A stretch of 12,185 nucleotides of DNA, taken from JBHEMT01 sp046262435 (GTDB taxonomy: Bacteria; Chloroflexota; Dormibacteria; Aeolococcales; Aeolococcaceae). A program made the translations under genes and the position numbers. The DNA lies in NCBI GenBank assembly GCA_046262435.1, contig JBHEMT010000163.1, positions 1 through 12,185 on the forward strand, in the 5' to 3' direction. Of this stretch, positions 1-6,586 are shown one piece after another; within the stretch, counting starts at the first letter, position 1; the number at the start of each line of letters is the position of its first letter. The notes below the pieces were generated by a model. It saw only the letters and a list, made by a program, of their open reading frames with translations, did no database searches and was not told where the DNA came from.

Positions 1-156
1 GTCCTTGGTCCGGTAGTGGTAGTAGAGGGCAGCCTTGGTCACGCCGAGCTGATCGGCCAGCTGCTGCAGGGTGGTGGCCTCGTAGCCCTGGGCGTAGAAG
101 TGCTCCAGCGCGGCGGCGAGGATGACCGGGCGGGTCAAACCCACGCGATGGCCCAT
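1..156 (-). CDS. TetR/AcrR-family transcriptional regulator, N-terminal part (cut by window edge)
   Basis: Only the first 52 codons are present; the gene continues beyond base 1. The translation is a textbook TetR DNA-binding domain: a first helix (residues about 8-24, ending HFYAQGYEATTL), the helix-turn-helix QLADQLGVTKAALYYHY (about 32-48), then the RTKD start of helix 4. Family members are dimeric repressors whose C-terminal domain binds a small ligand; that part is missing, so ligand and targets cannot be guessed. The start is the ATG read from 156 to 154 on the minus strand, supported by an AGAGGAAG ribosome-binding sequence (complement of 163-170) six bases upstream. It is divergent from the secreted protein at 328, which is therefore a candidate target along with tetR itself. 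Confidence 0.9.
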   Translation of the reverse strand, partial: MGHRVGLTRPVILAAALEHFYAQGYEATTLQQLADQLGVTKAALYYHYRTKD

Positions 157-173
157 GGTCGGCTTCCTCTTTC

Positions 174-189
174 CTTGACGGCTGGCAAG
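174..189. promoter_or_regulatory. Imperfect 16-bp palindrome, possible TetR operator
   Basis: CTTGACGGCTGGCAAG is a near-palindrome with six of eight symmetric positions matching. It lies just upstream of the tetR ribosome binding site, where autoregulatory TetR operators usually lie. The remaining stretch 157-327 is non-coding and must hold the divergent promoters; it also contains ACAGG (204-208) and CCTGT (221-225) as a weak 5-bp inverted repeat around a purine run. No convincing -35/-10 pair could be picked for either direction. Such short palindromes arise by chance, so the operator role is a guess from position. Confidence 0.3.
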
Positions 190-327
190 TAGGAGGCAAA
201 CGTACAGGAAAGGAGGGGGGCCTGTCCAGCGGCCGCTGGGCGCGCCCACCACCGCGCCTCGCAGCGCACCGGGCACCACCGGCCTGGCGGGAGGCACCGG
301 GGCACACCGGCATGCTACGAGGGCCTG

Positions 328-915
328 ATGCAGACCCTGCGCGTCCGCCTGATCGCCGCCGGCGTCACCGCCGGGGTGCTCCTCACCGGCTTCGGCATCG
401 CCGCGGCGCGGTCCCTGACCGGAGGTTGCAGCCTGCCGGCGCCGGTGCCGCAGCTCACCCCCCAGCTGCGCGCGCTCGGTGACCTCGACCAGCCGTTTGA
501 TGCCGGCCGGCTCGACCAGCTCGACGACGCCGCCGCGCGCGCCGCCGCGGCCACCGGCGTGGATCTCGGTGGCGCGTCCGCGGAGCGCCCGGTGACCGAG
601 CTGGCGTCGGGCACAGCCCGCTATGACGCCGTGGTGGTGCCGCTGACCCGCCGCGAGGCGTCGGGTCGACCGCTTGGCGTGGTGGGACTCGTCGCCTTTC
701 TCCGGGACTGCGCGGGGCAGCTCCATTACGACGCCACCGATGACCTCAGCCACAACCGCTCCACGGCCACGCTGCCGGCGGCATATCCCGCCGTGGATGC
801 GAGCACCGCATCCCGGCAGCTCGCCGGTGCGGTCCCGCAGCTCGTGTACAGCGGCTCACCGTTCCGGCCGAGCTGGCGTGACCCCGGTTCGGGGCGGGTG
901 GTGAGCGCCGGCTGA
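328..915 (+). CDS. Predicted secreted or membrane-anchored protein of unknown function
   Basis: The product has 195 residues and is not a family I recognise. The N-terminus has a short basic start (MQTLRVR) and a hydrophobic segment at about residues 8-27, consistent with a signal peptide or a single anchor. After it come C34 and C128, the only two cysteines, which could form one disulfide outside the cell. The sequence after C34 (GGCSLP) does not fit a normal lipobox. The mature part is about 160 residues with acidic and alanine-rich helices (about 50-80) and a C-terminal segment rich in aromatic and Pro residues (PFRPSWRDPGSGR). Start chosen: the ATG at 328 with GAGGG at 319-323. It faces away from the TetR gene across 171 bp and may be its target. 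Coding is supported by strong third-position GC and an uninterrupted frame; function unknown. Confidence 0.7.
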   Translation: MQTLRVRLIAAGVTAGVLLTGFGIAAARSLTGGCSLPAPVPQLTPQLRALGDLDQPFDAGRLDQLDDAAARAAAATGVDLGGASAERPVTELASGTARYDAVVVPLTRREASGRPLGVVGLVAFLRDCAGQLHYDATDDLSHNRSTATLPAAYPAVDASTASRQLAGAVPQLVYSGSPFRPSWRDPGSGRVVSAG

Positions 916-930
916 GCCTCGGGCCACCAA

Positions 931-961
931 CCACCTGTCGCGTGCGAAAGCACGCGGGTGG
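931..961 (+). terminator. Strong GAAA-loop hairpin between the secreted protein and valS
   Basis: CCACC (931-935) pairs with GGTGG (957-961), and CGCGTGC (939-945) pairs with GCACGCG (950-956) around a GAAA tetraloop; TGT at 936-938 is a bulge. This gives 12 perfect pairs with a GNRA loop. It lies 15 bases after the stop of the upstream gene and ahead of the probable valS promoter. There is no T-run after it, so it is not a canonical intrinsic terminator. It could be a U-less terminator or mRNA 3'-end stabiliser. Only 89 bases separate the two genes, too few for a T-box. Confidence 0.6.
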
Positions 962-988
962 CTTGTCTGAGCCGTCAGGAGCCGTCCG

Positions 989-994
989 TATACT
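989..994 (+). promoter_or_regulatory. -10-like box TATACT of the valS promoter
   Basis: TATACT matches the sigma-70 -10 consensus in five of six bases. A possible -35, TTGTCT at 963-968, sits 20 bases away, longer than the usual 16-18. A -10 here would start transcription near 1001-1003, leaving two to four bases before the valS ATG. valS has no Shine-Dalgarno, so a nearly leaderless mRNA would make sense. The assignment is from sequence only. Confidence 0.45.
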
Positions 995-1004
995 CGCCAG
1001 CGGC

Positions 1005-3635
1005 ATGGACAAGTCATTTGCGCCGGGTGAGGTGGAGCCACGCTGGCGGCGCCGATGGGAAGAGCTGCGCATCGGTTCCGCCGACCCCGACGCTGCCAAG
1101 CCGTTTTTCACGATTGCGCTGCCGCCGCCCAACATCACCGGCGCACTCCACCTCGGACACGCCGCCGGTGGTTCCGTGCAGGACATCCTGGCGCGCCACC
1201 GGCGCATGCTCGGCACCGAGGTGGAGTGGTGCCCGGGCACCGACCATGCTGCGCTTGCCACCAACGCAGTGATCGAGCGCCAGCTCGCCGCGGAGGGGAC
1301 CTCGAAGGAGGAGATCGGCAGGGCCGCTTTCCATGCCCGCGTTGACGCCTGGTATGCGGAGTACGGCGGCCGCATCCACGAGCAGATGCGTGAGCTCGGG
1401 TTCACCTGCGACTGGGAGCGAAGCCGGTTCACACTCGACGCCGGGTACGTCCGAGCCATCCGCGTCGTTTTCAAGACCCTGCATGACGAGGGGTTGATCT
1501 ACCGCGGCCCGCGCATCGTCAACTGGTGCCCGCACTGCCACTCGGCGATCAGCGACGAGGAGATCGACTGGCAGGAGCACACCGACACCCTGGTCGAGCT
1601 GCGCTATCCGGTGGACGGCGGGGGAGACGTCACCGTGGCCACCGTTCGCCCGGAGACGATGCTTGGCGATACTGCGGTCGCGGTCCATCCCGCCGATCCG
1701 CGCTACACCGGCATCCACGGGCGCTCGGTGCTGCTGCCGTTGAGCGGCCGCCGGGTGCCGGTTGTCGAGGACGAGGCCGCGCGGATGGACTTCGGCACGG
1801 GGGCGCTCAAGGTGACCCCCGGGCACGACCCGATCGACTATGAGATCGGTCAGCGTCACGGCCTGCCACTGATCACCGTGATCGACGCCGAGGGACGCAT
1901 GGACGTGCCCGCCCTGCCCGCCTTCCATGGCCTTCCCGCGGCGGAGGCGAGGGTGGCGGTGACCGCGGCGCTGCGCGAGCTCGGCGTGGTCGGCGCGGAA
2001 ACGCCGTACGTGCACGAGGTTGGCCACTGCGACCGCTGCGGTACCGTGCTCGAACCCCAGATCAGTGAGCAGTGGTGGGTGCGCATGCGCACCCTCGCCG
2101 AACCCGCGATCGCGGTGGTGGAGAGCGGCGAGGTGCGCTTCCACCCTGGGCGGTATGCCGACGGGTACCTGGCCTGGATGCGCGGGCTCAAGGACTGGTG
2201 CATCAGCCGGCAGATCTGGCTCGGCCACGCGGTTCCGGTCTCGCTGTGCGCCAACGGCCACCGGTTCGCATGGGTGGACGAACCCAGCGTCTGTCCTGAA
2301 TGCGGGAGCGAGGCGTTGCGCCCTGATCCCGACGTCCTCGACACCTGGTTCAGCAGCGCGCTCTGGCCCTTCGCCATCTTCGGCTGGCCGGATGCGACCC
2401 GCGAGCTGACCGCCTTCTATCCCACCTCGGCGCTGGTCACCGACCGCGGAATCATCAACCTCTGGGTGGCGAGGATGATCATGACCGGGCTGAAGTTCGC
2501 CGGCGCCAAGCCCTTCACCGACGTGATCATCACCGCCACCATCCAGGCGCCCGACGGCTCGCGGATGAGCAAGTCCAAGGGCAACGCCCTCGATCCGCTG
2601 GTGATGATCGAGCGCTACGGAGCCGATGCGGTGCGCGCCTGGGCGGGTGCGGTGGGAACCAGTGGCCAGGACATGCGTTTCGACGAGGAGCGCATCAAGT
2701 CGTACAGAAACTTCGCCAACAAACTGTGGAACGCGACCCGCTTTGTGGTCGGCAGGGTGGGGGAGGAGCCCCTCGCCGCAGCGGGCGTCCCGGGCGGCCT
2801 GCTGCTCGAGGATCGCTGGATCCTCGCGCGGGTAGCCGCCTGCGTCGCGGGAGTCGACCATGCGCTGCGGGTGTACCGGTTCCACGACGCCATGGAGCGG
2901 CTGTACGACACCATCTGGCACGGCTACTGCGACTGGTATCTCGAGGCCGCCAAGGCACGGCTGCGCGACGATGCCGAGCCCGCCAGCCGCGCCGCCGCGG
3001 CATGGACGGCGCTCACCTGCCTTGACGTGCTGCTCCGCTGCCTGCACCCATTCATGCCATTCGTCACCGAGGAGTGCGCTCAGCAGCTGCCCGGCGCCGC
3101 GGCCACCCTCCAGCGGCGGGACTGGCCTCAGGCAGCTGAGATCGCGGCGGAGGGCTCATCAGCGGCTGGCTCGATCGACCCGGGGGCCTTCGACTCCATC
3201 CTGGAACTGGTGGGAGCGCTGCGCAATGCGCGCCAGGCCGCCGGCGTGCCCGCATCCTCACGGGAGCGCCAGCCGCTGCTGCTGGAGGGCGGCCCGGCGC
3301 AGCTCTCCCGCGGCGAGCTGGTCCGTCTGGTCGAGGCGCTGGCACCGGTGACCGTCGTCGACGCCGCCCCTGCCGCGGGGGTGCCGACCGCCCTGGTGGC
3401 CGGCGGGTTCGAGGCCCTCCTGCACGCCGGCGGCGCAGGCGTGGACCGGGGGCGCCTGGACAAACAGCTCGCCGAGCTCGAGGACCGAGTGCGCCGGGTC
3501 GGCTCGCAGTTGGACAATCAGGGCTTCGTGGCCAAGGCCCGACCTGAGGTGGTGGAGGAAGCGCGGCGCCGCCTCGCCGACGCCACCCAGGAACGGGATA
3601 GCCTGCGCCGACTACTGGAGGAGGGAGCCGCGTGA
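1005..3635 (+). CDS. valS: Valine--tRNA ligase (ValRS)
   Basis: Cytoplasmic class I aminoacyl-tRNA synthetase: activates valine with ATP and charges tRNA-Val; 876 residues, normal for bacterial ValRS. Visible are the HIGH signature as HLGH (residues 49-52), the KMSKS loop as RMSKS (520-524), and the CP1 editing domain (about 190-330) with TVRPETMLGDTAV and the GHDPIDYEIG stretch whose aspartate is used in editing threonyl-tRNA. Zinc ligands C175/C178 pair with C342/C345, and a second cluster comprises C415, probably H419, and C430/C433, an arrangement like the Thermus enzyme. An anticodon-binding domain (about 600-750) is followed by the C-terminal coiled-coil arm (about 805-876) typical of ValRS. 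Start: the ATG at 1005; a longer frame from a GTG at 942 adds 21 unconserved residues and would lie upstream of the likely transcription start. Its last four bases overlap the next gene. Confidence 0.97.
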   Translation: MDKSFAPGEVEPRWRRRWEELRIGSADPDAAKPFFTIALPPPNITGALHLGHAAGGSVQDILARHRRMLGTEVEWCPGTDHAALATNAVIERQLAAEGTSKEEIGRAAFHARVDAWYAEYGGRIHEQMRELGFTCDWERSRFTLDAGYVRAIRVVFKTLHDEGLIYRGPRIVNWCPHCHSAISDEEIDWQEHTDTLVELRYPVDGGGDVTVATVRPETMLGDTAVAVHPADPRYTGIHGRSVLLPLSGRRVPVVEDEAARMDFGTGALKVTPGHDPIDYEIGQRHGLPLITVIDAEGRMDVPALPAFHGLPAAEARVAVTAALRELGVVGAETPYVHEVGHCDRCGTVLEPQISEQWWVRMRTLAEPAIAVVESGEVRFHPGRYADGYLAWMRGLKDWCISRQIWLGHAVPVSLCANGHRFAWVDEPSVCPECGSEALRPDPDVLDTWFSSALWPFAIFGWPDATRELTAFYPTSALVTDRGIINLWVARMIMTGLKFAGAKPFTDVIITATIQAPDGSRMSKSKGNALDPLVMIERYGADAVRAWAGAVGTSGQDMRFDEERIKSYRNFANKLWNATRFVVGRVGEEPLAAAGVPGGLLLEDRWILARVAACVAGVDHALRVYRFHDAMERLYDTIWHGYCDWYLEAAKARLRDDAEPASRAAAAWTALTCLDVLLRCLHPFMPFVTEECAQQLPGAAATLQRRDWPQAAEIAAEGSSAAGSIDPGAFDSILELVGALRNARQAAGVPASSRERQPLLLEGGPAQLSRGELVRLVEALAPVTVVDAAPAAGVPTALVAGGFEALLHAGGAGVDRGRLDKQLAELEDRVRRVGSQLDNQGFVAKARPEVVEEARRRLADATQERDSLRRLLEEGAA

Positions 3636-4117
3636 ACGCCGTTGTAGCCGACACGGTGGGAACGCTCGTGCTGAGCGGGGTGGCGATCGCCGCCTACCTT
3701 GCGGTGCTCTGGATCGCCCTGGCGTTCTACGTCGTCCGCGACGCCCGGCGGCGGAGCATCTCGGCCCCCTTTCTCGGCTTCGCCACCCTGCTCGGATTCT
3801 TGCCCCCCTTTCTGGGCGCGCTGATCTACCTGGTGGTGCGGCCGCCGCGCACCCTCGACGAGGAGCGCGCCCTCGAGCTCGAGGAGCAGGCGCTGCGTGA
3901 GGTTCCCGACGACGAGCCGCATACCCGCCCGTGCCCGTCCTGCGGAAAGGAGATCGAGAGCGCCTTCGTGCTCTGCCCCTACTGCCGCACCCAGTTCGCC
4001 CGGCGCTGCACCGGGTGCGGGCATTCGCTGCGGCTCGGCTGGGCGGTCTGCCCGTACTGTGCCGAGGACGTCGGGAGCGCGAGCCTCAGCCGGTCCGGTC
4101 GGGCCGTCTCCTCCTGA
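3632..4117 (+). CDS. Two-helix membrane protein with tandem zinc ribbons
   Basis: The product has 161 residues. The N-terminus holds two membrane segments (about 8-35 and 45-69); their linker and the end of the second (PPFLGALIYLVVRP) resemble the PLDc_N-type membrane domain found at the start of cardiolipin synthases and some zinc-ribbon proteins. An acidic helix follows (about 73-95), then two zinc ribbons: C101-x2-C104 with C115-x2-C118, and C126-x2-C129 with C140-x2-C143, both with ten residues between the pairs. No enzymatic motif is visible; it may be a membrane adaptor or chaperone-like protein, but the substrate is unknown. The GTG start overlaps the valS stop in GTGA, so translation is probably coupled to valS. 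Its own stop overlaps the proposed CTG start of the following membrane gene. Confidence 0.85.
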   Translation: MNAVVADTVGTLVLSGVAIAAYLAVLWIALAFYVVRDARRRSISAPFLGFATLLGFLPPFLGALIYLVVRPPRTLDEERALELEEQALREVPDDEPHTRPCPSCGKEIESAFVLCPYCRTQFARRCTGCGHSLRLGWAVCPYCAEDVGSASLSRSGRAVSS

Positions 4118-5919
4118 GCCCCGGCGGCCGCCTGCTGGCGGCGCCGCTGCTGCTGCTGGCCGGAATCCTCGTCTGCGCCGTCCTGCCGGCGCGCCGGGCG
4201 CGGACATCCCAACTCATCGCCGCGCTTGCGGTCGCCCTCCAGGCGGCGTGCCTGCTCAGCCTGCTCCCGGTGGTGCTGGGCGGCGGTGGCGAGGTCGAGC
4301 GCCGCCTGGGAGAGCTGGTGCCCCAGGTCGGCCTCATCCTGCGCGCGAACGGCCCCGGCGTCGGTGCTGTGCTCGTCGCCTCCGTGGCCGCCCTCGTGGC
4401 CCTGCTCGAGCGTGAGCGCCGCCCCCAGGAGCGGGCCGCCCTCCTCCTCTGTCTCCTCGGTACCGCAGTTGCCGGGCTGGCGGGTAACGGTGTCCTGCTC
4501 TTCGGCGGCGTGGAACTCGGCAACGTCGGAGCCCTGTTGCTCACCGCTGCGGCGCTCCCGGCGACGGCCCGGCCGGCCGGCGTGCTCGCCGCGCTGGGGC
4601 GCCGGCAGGGGCAGGCGTTCGGCTTCCAGCACCTTGCCGCGCTGGGGCTGCTCGTCGCCGTGGCCCGGCTGCACGACCAGTTCCAGACCTCCGACCTCAA
4701 CGCCCTGCCGGCGCAGGCGCTGGGCACGGGTTTCGCCTGCGCCTGGGCACTGACCGGGGTGGTCCGGCTTCTCGCCGGCCTCGGACTTCCCCGTCACCCC
4801 ACCGGGGGGAGCGCCGCCTGGGCGGGGGTGGCTGCGGTACCCACCGGGTGGCTGGTGCTGCGCCGACTCGACGAGCTGACCGGTGGGACCCTTCCCCCGC
4901 TGGTCGCTCCGCTTCTCGTGGGCGTGGGAGCCGCGGTGGTGGTCGGGTTCGGCCTGGTTGCACTTGGCCGGACGGGCCGCCCCGAACTCTGCGGCAGGGC
5001 CCTGTGCACCGCGGCCGCGGGGCTGCCCATCGCTGCCGCCGGCCTCGGAGGAAACGATGGTCCGGCGCTCAGCGCGGTGGGCGCCCTGGCCTTGGTGCTC
5101 GCCCTGGCCTGTGCGCCCGGTTTCGCGCCGACGCGGGGCACCGAGGCGCGCCGGTTCCGGCGGAGTGCGGCGGCCTGCCTGGCCGTGGCCGGAGGCCTGC
5201 CGATCGGGGCAGGCTTCGCGGCGGCGGTGGGGCTCGCCGACGCCACCGCAGCGCGTGGACCGCGCGGGCTGGCGGCCGCGCTGGGACTCGGCATCGGCGC
5301 CACCCTGCTCGCAGTCGCCACCGGCAGGGCGGTGCGACGCGCCCTGGATGCCCCTGCCGACCCGGTCCCGGAGGCGCTGCGCCTGGACGTGGCGGTTGCC
5401 CTCGGCCTGGCCCTCCTGGCCGCCACATTTCCGGGGACGGTGGTCGGCGCGGTCGACCGGTGCCTGGGCCTTGCCGGCCTCCGCGGCATCGACCCAGGCG
5501 CCTTCCGCGGGCCTGGCGGCGGCTGGCCGGGAGGCTACGTGACCGTGGCTGGAGCCGCTCTGCTCGTCGCCGGCTGGTCCGCGCTTCGGCTGCTGGAGAG
5601 CGAGACGCGGCGGCCCACCTGGCTGCGGCTCGCCGTCGTTGACCCCGGCCTCCCGGCAGCCGGGGCAGCTGCCGTCCCGCCACCGGGCACCGTCCCGATG
5701 CCGGTGGGCCCCGTTCTGCGCGACCACCTGCCGGCCGGCGCCACAGATTCGGCTGGCGACAGCAACGTCGAGTCGGTCCCGGCCTGGCTGCGCCGGGCCG
5801 ACCGGGGCCTGAGGGGTCTGGCCGGCGCCGCCGACCGCGCAGATCGATGGCTGGTCACTCAGCCCAACCTGGTGACCCTCGCCATGGGCGCGGTGATCCT
5901 GCTCTTCGTGTACCGCTGA
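4114..5919 (+). CDS. HyfB/NuoL-M-like antiporter-type membrane subunit, degenerate
   Basis: About 601 residues with some 14 hydrophobic segments. By eye it follows the layout of complex I/hydrogenase-4 antiporter subunits: TM1 (about 7-25), a GLILRANGPGVGAVLV stretch where NuoM has its DGLS helix, and LLFGGVELGNVGALLL where E134 sits at the place of the conserved TM5 glutamate. LPRHP (H228) lies where the (V)PFHTWLPDA loop would be, and GWLVLRRL resembles the GxYxLLR helix. A late segment fits the usual GxPxxxxF helix. The C-terminus has an amphipathic stretch and a final membrane helix, as in NuoL/HyfB. The conserved TM7 and TM8 lysines and WLPDA are not seen, so ordinary proton pumping is doubtful. 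The frame has no ATG, GTG or TTG between 4015 and 4270; a CTG at 4114 makes a CTGA overlap with the preceding stop and keeps TM1. GTG 4015 is the alternative. Family assignment is by eye on a biased composition. Confidence 0.65.
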   Translation: MSPGGRLLAAPLLLLAGILVCAVLPARRARTSQLIAALAVALQAACLLSLLPVVLGGGGEVERRLGELVPQVGLILRANGPGVGAVLVASVAALVALLERERRPQERAALLLCLLGTAVAGLAGNGVLLFGGVELGNVGALLLTAAALPATARPAGVLAALGRRQGQAFGFQHLAALGLLVAVARLHDQFQTSDLNALPAQALGTGFACAWALTGVVRLLAGLGLPRHPTGGSAAWAGVAAVPTGWLVLRRLDELTGGTLPPLVAPLLVGVGAAVVVGFGLVALGRTGRPELCGRALCTAAAGLPIAAAGLGGNDGPALSAVGALALVLALACAPGFAPTRGTEARRFRRSAAACLAVAGGLPIGAGFAAAVGLADATAARGPRGLAAALGLGIGATLLAVATGRAVRRALDAPADPVPEALRLDVAVALGLALLAATFPGTVVGAVDRCLGLAGLRGIDPGAFRGPGGGWPGGYVTVAGAALLVAGWSALRLLESETRRPTWLRLAVVDPGLPAAGAAAVPPPGTVPMPVGPVLRDHLPAGATDSAGDSNVESVPAWLRRADRGLRGLAGAADRADRWLVTQPNLVTLAMGAVILLFVYR

Positions 5920-5924
5920 GGGAG
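5918..5924 (+). promoter_or_regulatory. Shine-Dalgarno for the HyfE-like gene
   Basis: GAGGGAG overlaps the stop codon of the preceding gene and ends five bases before the GTG start at 5930. It is one of the few clear ribosome binding sites in this cluster and fixes the start where there is a 10-base gap instead of an overlap. Confidence 0.7.
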
Positions 5925-5929
5925 CGCCG

Positions 5930-6586
5930 GTGAGCCAGTTCCTGATCTCCAGCGTGGCCCTGGTCGGCGCGCTGGTCGCCGCCCTCGCCGATGGACATCG
6001 CGCCGTGGTCCTGGCCAGTGCCGCGGTGGGAGTCGGGCTGGCCCCCGCGGCCCTGGCAGTCGGCGGGGCCCCTGAAGCCGCGGTGCCGCTGCTGGCGGCC
6101 GTGGCGGCGCTCCTCGCCGGTCCCCTCAGCCGCCGGCTGGCGGAGCGGCTGCCGGGCGTTCCGGGCCTCCACCCACTGGTACCGGTGGTCTCGCCCCGGG
6201 GCGGCCTGTTCGGCCCTCGCTCGGTCCGCGTCGCGGCCGCGGTCCTGGCCCTTCCCGCTGCATCGTGGGTCAGCCTGAATGTCGAGGTGGGCGGGGTGGC
6301 CACTGCCCACGGCGTGATCTTCGCCGCGGCGTTCAGCTGGCTGGTGGGAGCGGCTCGGCTCTTGCTCAGCCGCACCGTCGAAGATTTGGCCGTTGGTGCC
6401 GCGGTGGTCGGTGTCGCCGGAGGAGTCTCCTGGACGGTGCAGGAGGGGCCGGGCGCACTGGGGGCGGCGGTCCTCCTCGCCGTTCTGGCGCCCGCGGCCG
6501 CGGCGACGGCCGGCTGGCTCGCCGGCCGGCACCGGCGTGGCCTGACGCCGGGCCGGCCTGGGGCCGCGGCGAAGGCTGCGCCGTGA
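5930..6586 (+). CDS. HyfE/HycP-like membrane subunit, degenerate
   Basis: The product has 218 residues, close to E. coli HyfE (about 216) and mycobacterial HycP (about 220), with six to seven membrane segments. From memory the two halves can be laid on HyfE without large gaps. The segment VVLASAAVGVGLAPAALAV matches the second helix region. The C-terminal segment LVGAARLLLSRTVEDLAVG lies on the HyfE stretch that carries a small cytoplasmic basic turn before the MENG helix; here that glutamate/asparagine pair is replaced by small neutral residues. The end is a basic tail (RHRRGLTPGRPG and further). HyfE-type subunits join the antiporter subunits to the rest of group 4 hydrogenases. The GTG start has a good Shine-Dalgarno; the stop overlaps the next GTG start by four bases. 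The main support is length plus position between HyfB-like and HyfF-like genes, as in mycobacterial hyc clusters. Confidence 0.55.
   Translation: MSQFLISSVALVGALVAALADGHRAVVLASAAVGVGLAPAALAVGGAPEAAVPLLAAVAALLAGPLSRRLAERLPGVPGLHPLVPVVSPRGGLFGPRSVRVAAAVLALPAASWVSLNVEVGGVATAHGVIFAAAFSWLVGAARLLLSRTVEDLAVGAAVVGVAGGVSWTVQEGPGALGAAVLLAVLAPAAAATAGWLAGRHRRGLTPGRPGAAAKAAP

Noticed and set aside
427..429. C34 of the secreted protein as a lipoprotein cysteine
   Set aside because: The preceding residues (SLTGG) do not fit the L-[ASTVI]-[GAS]-C pattern and an arginine lies between the hydrophobic segment and the cysteine.
942..1004. N-terminal extension of valS from a GTG at 942
   Set aside because: The 21 residues are not ValRS-like, they lie partly in the GAAA-loop hairpin, and the likely transcription start is downstream of them.
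916..1004. T-box leader controlling valS
   Set aside because: Only 89 bases are available and they hold one simple hairpin; no T-box bulge sequence or specifier loop is seen.
1014..3047. Long open frame of 677 codons on the minus strand opposite valS
   Set aside because: Shadow of valS: at very high GC the antisense frames lack stop codons. The translation is low in hydrophobic structure and has no recognisable domain, while valS is certain.
3931..4113. Start of the HyfB-like gene far inside the zinc-ribbon gene
   Set aside because: This 61-residue stretch is the zinc-ribbon coding sequence read in another frame; it has Arg-rich, non-membrane composition unlike the rest of the protein.
3979..6375. 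Open frame of 798 codons on the minus strand opposite the zinc-ribbon, HyfB-like and HyfE-like genes
   Set aside because: It spans three well-supported plus-strand genes, is rich in R, G, A, Q and P with no motifs, and is explained by GC-rich third positions on the other strand.
6265..6582. Upstream extension of the HyfF-like gene
   Set aside because: The stretch overlaps the HyfE-like gene and is Arg/Gly-rich; the GTG at 6583 with a GTGA overlap is a better start.
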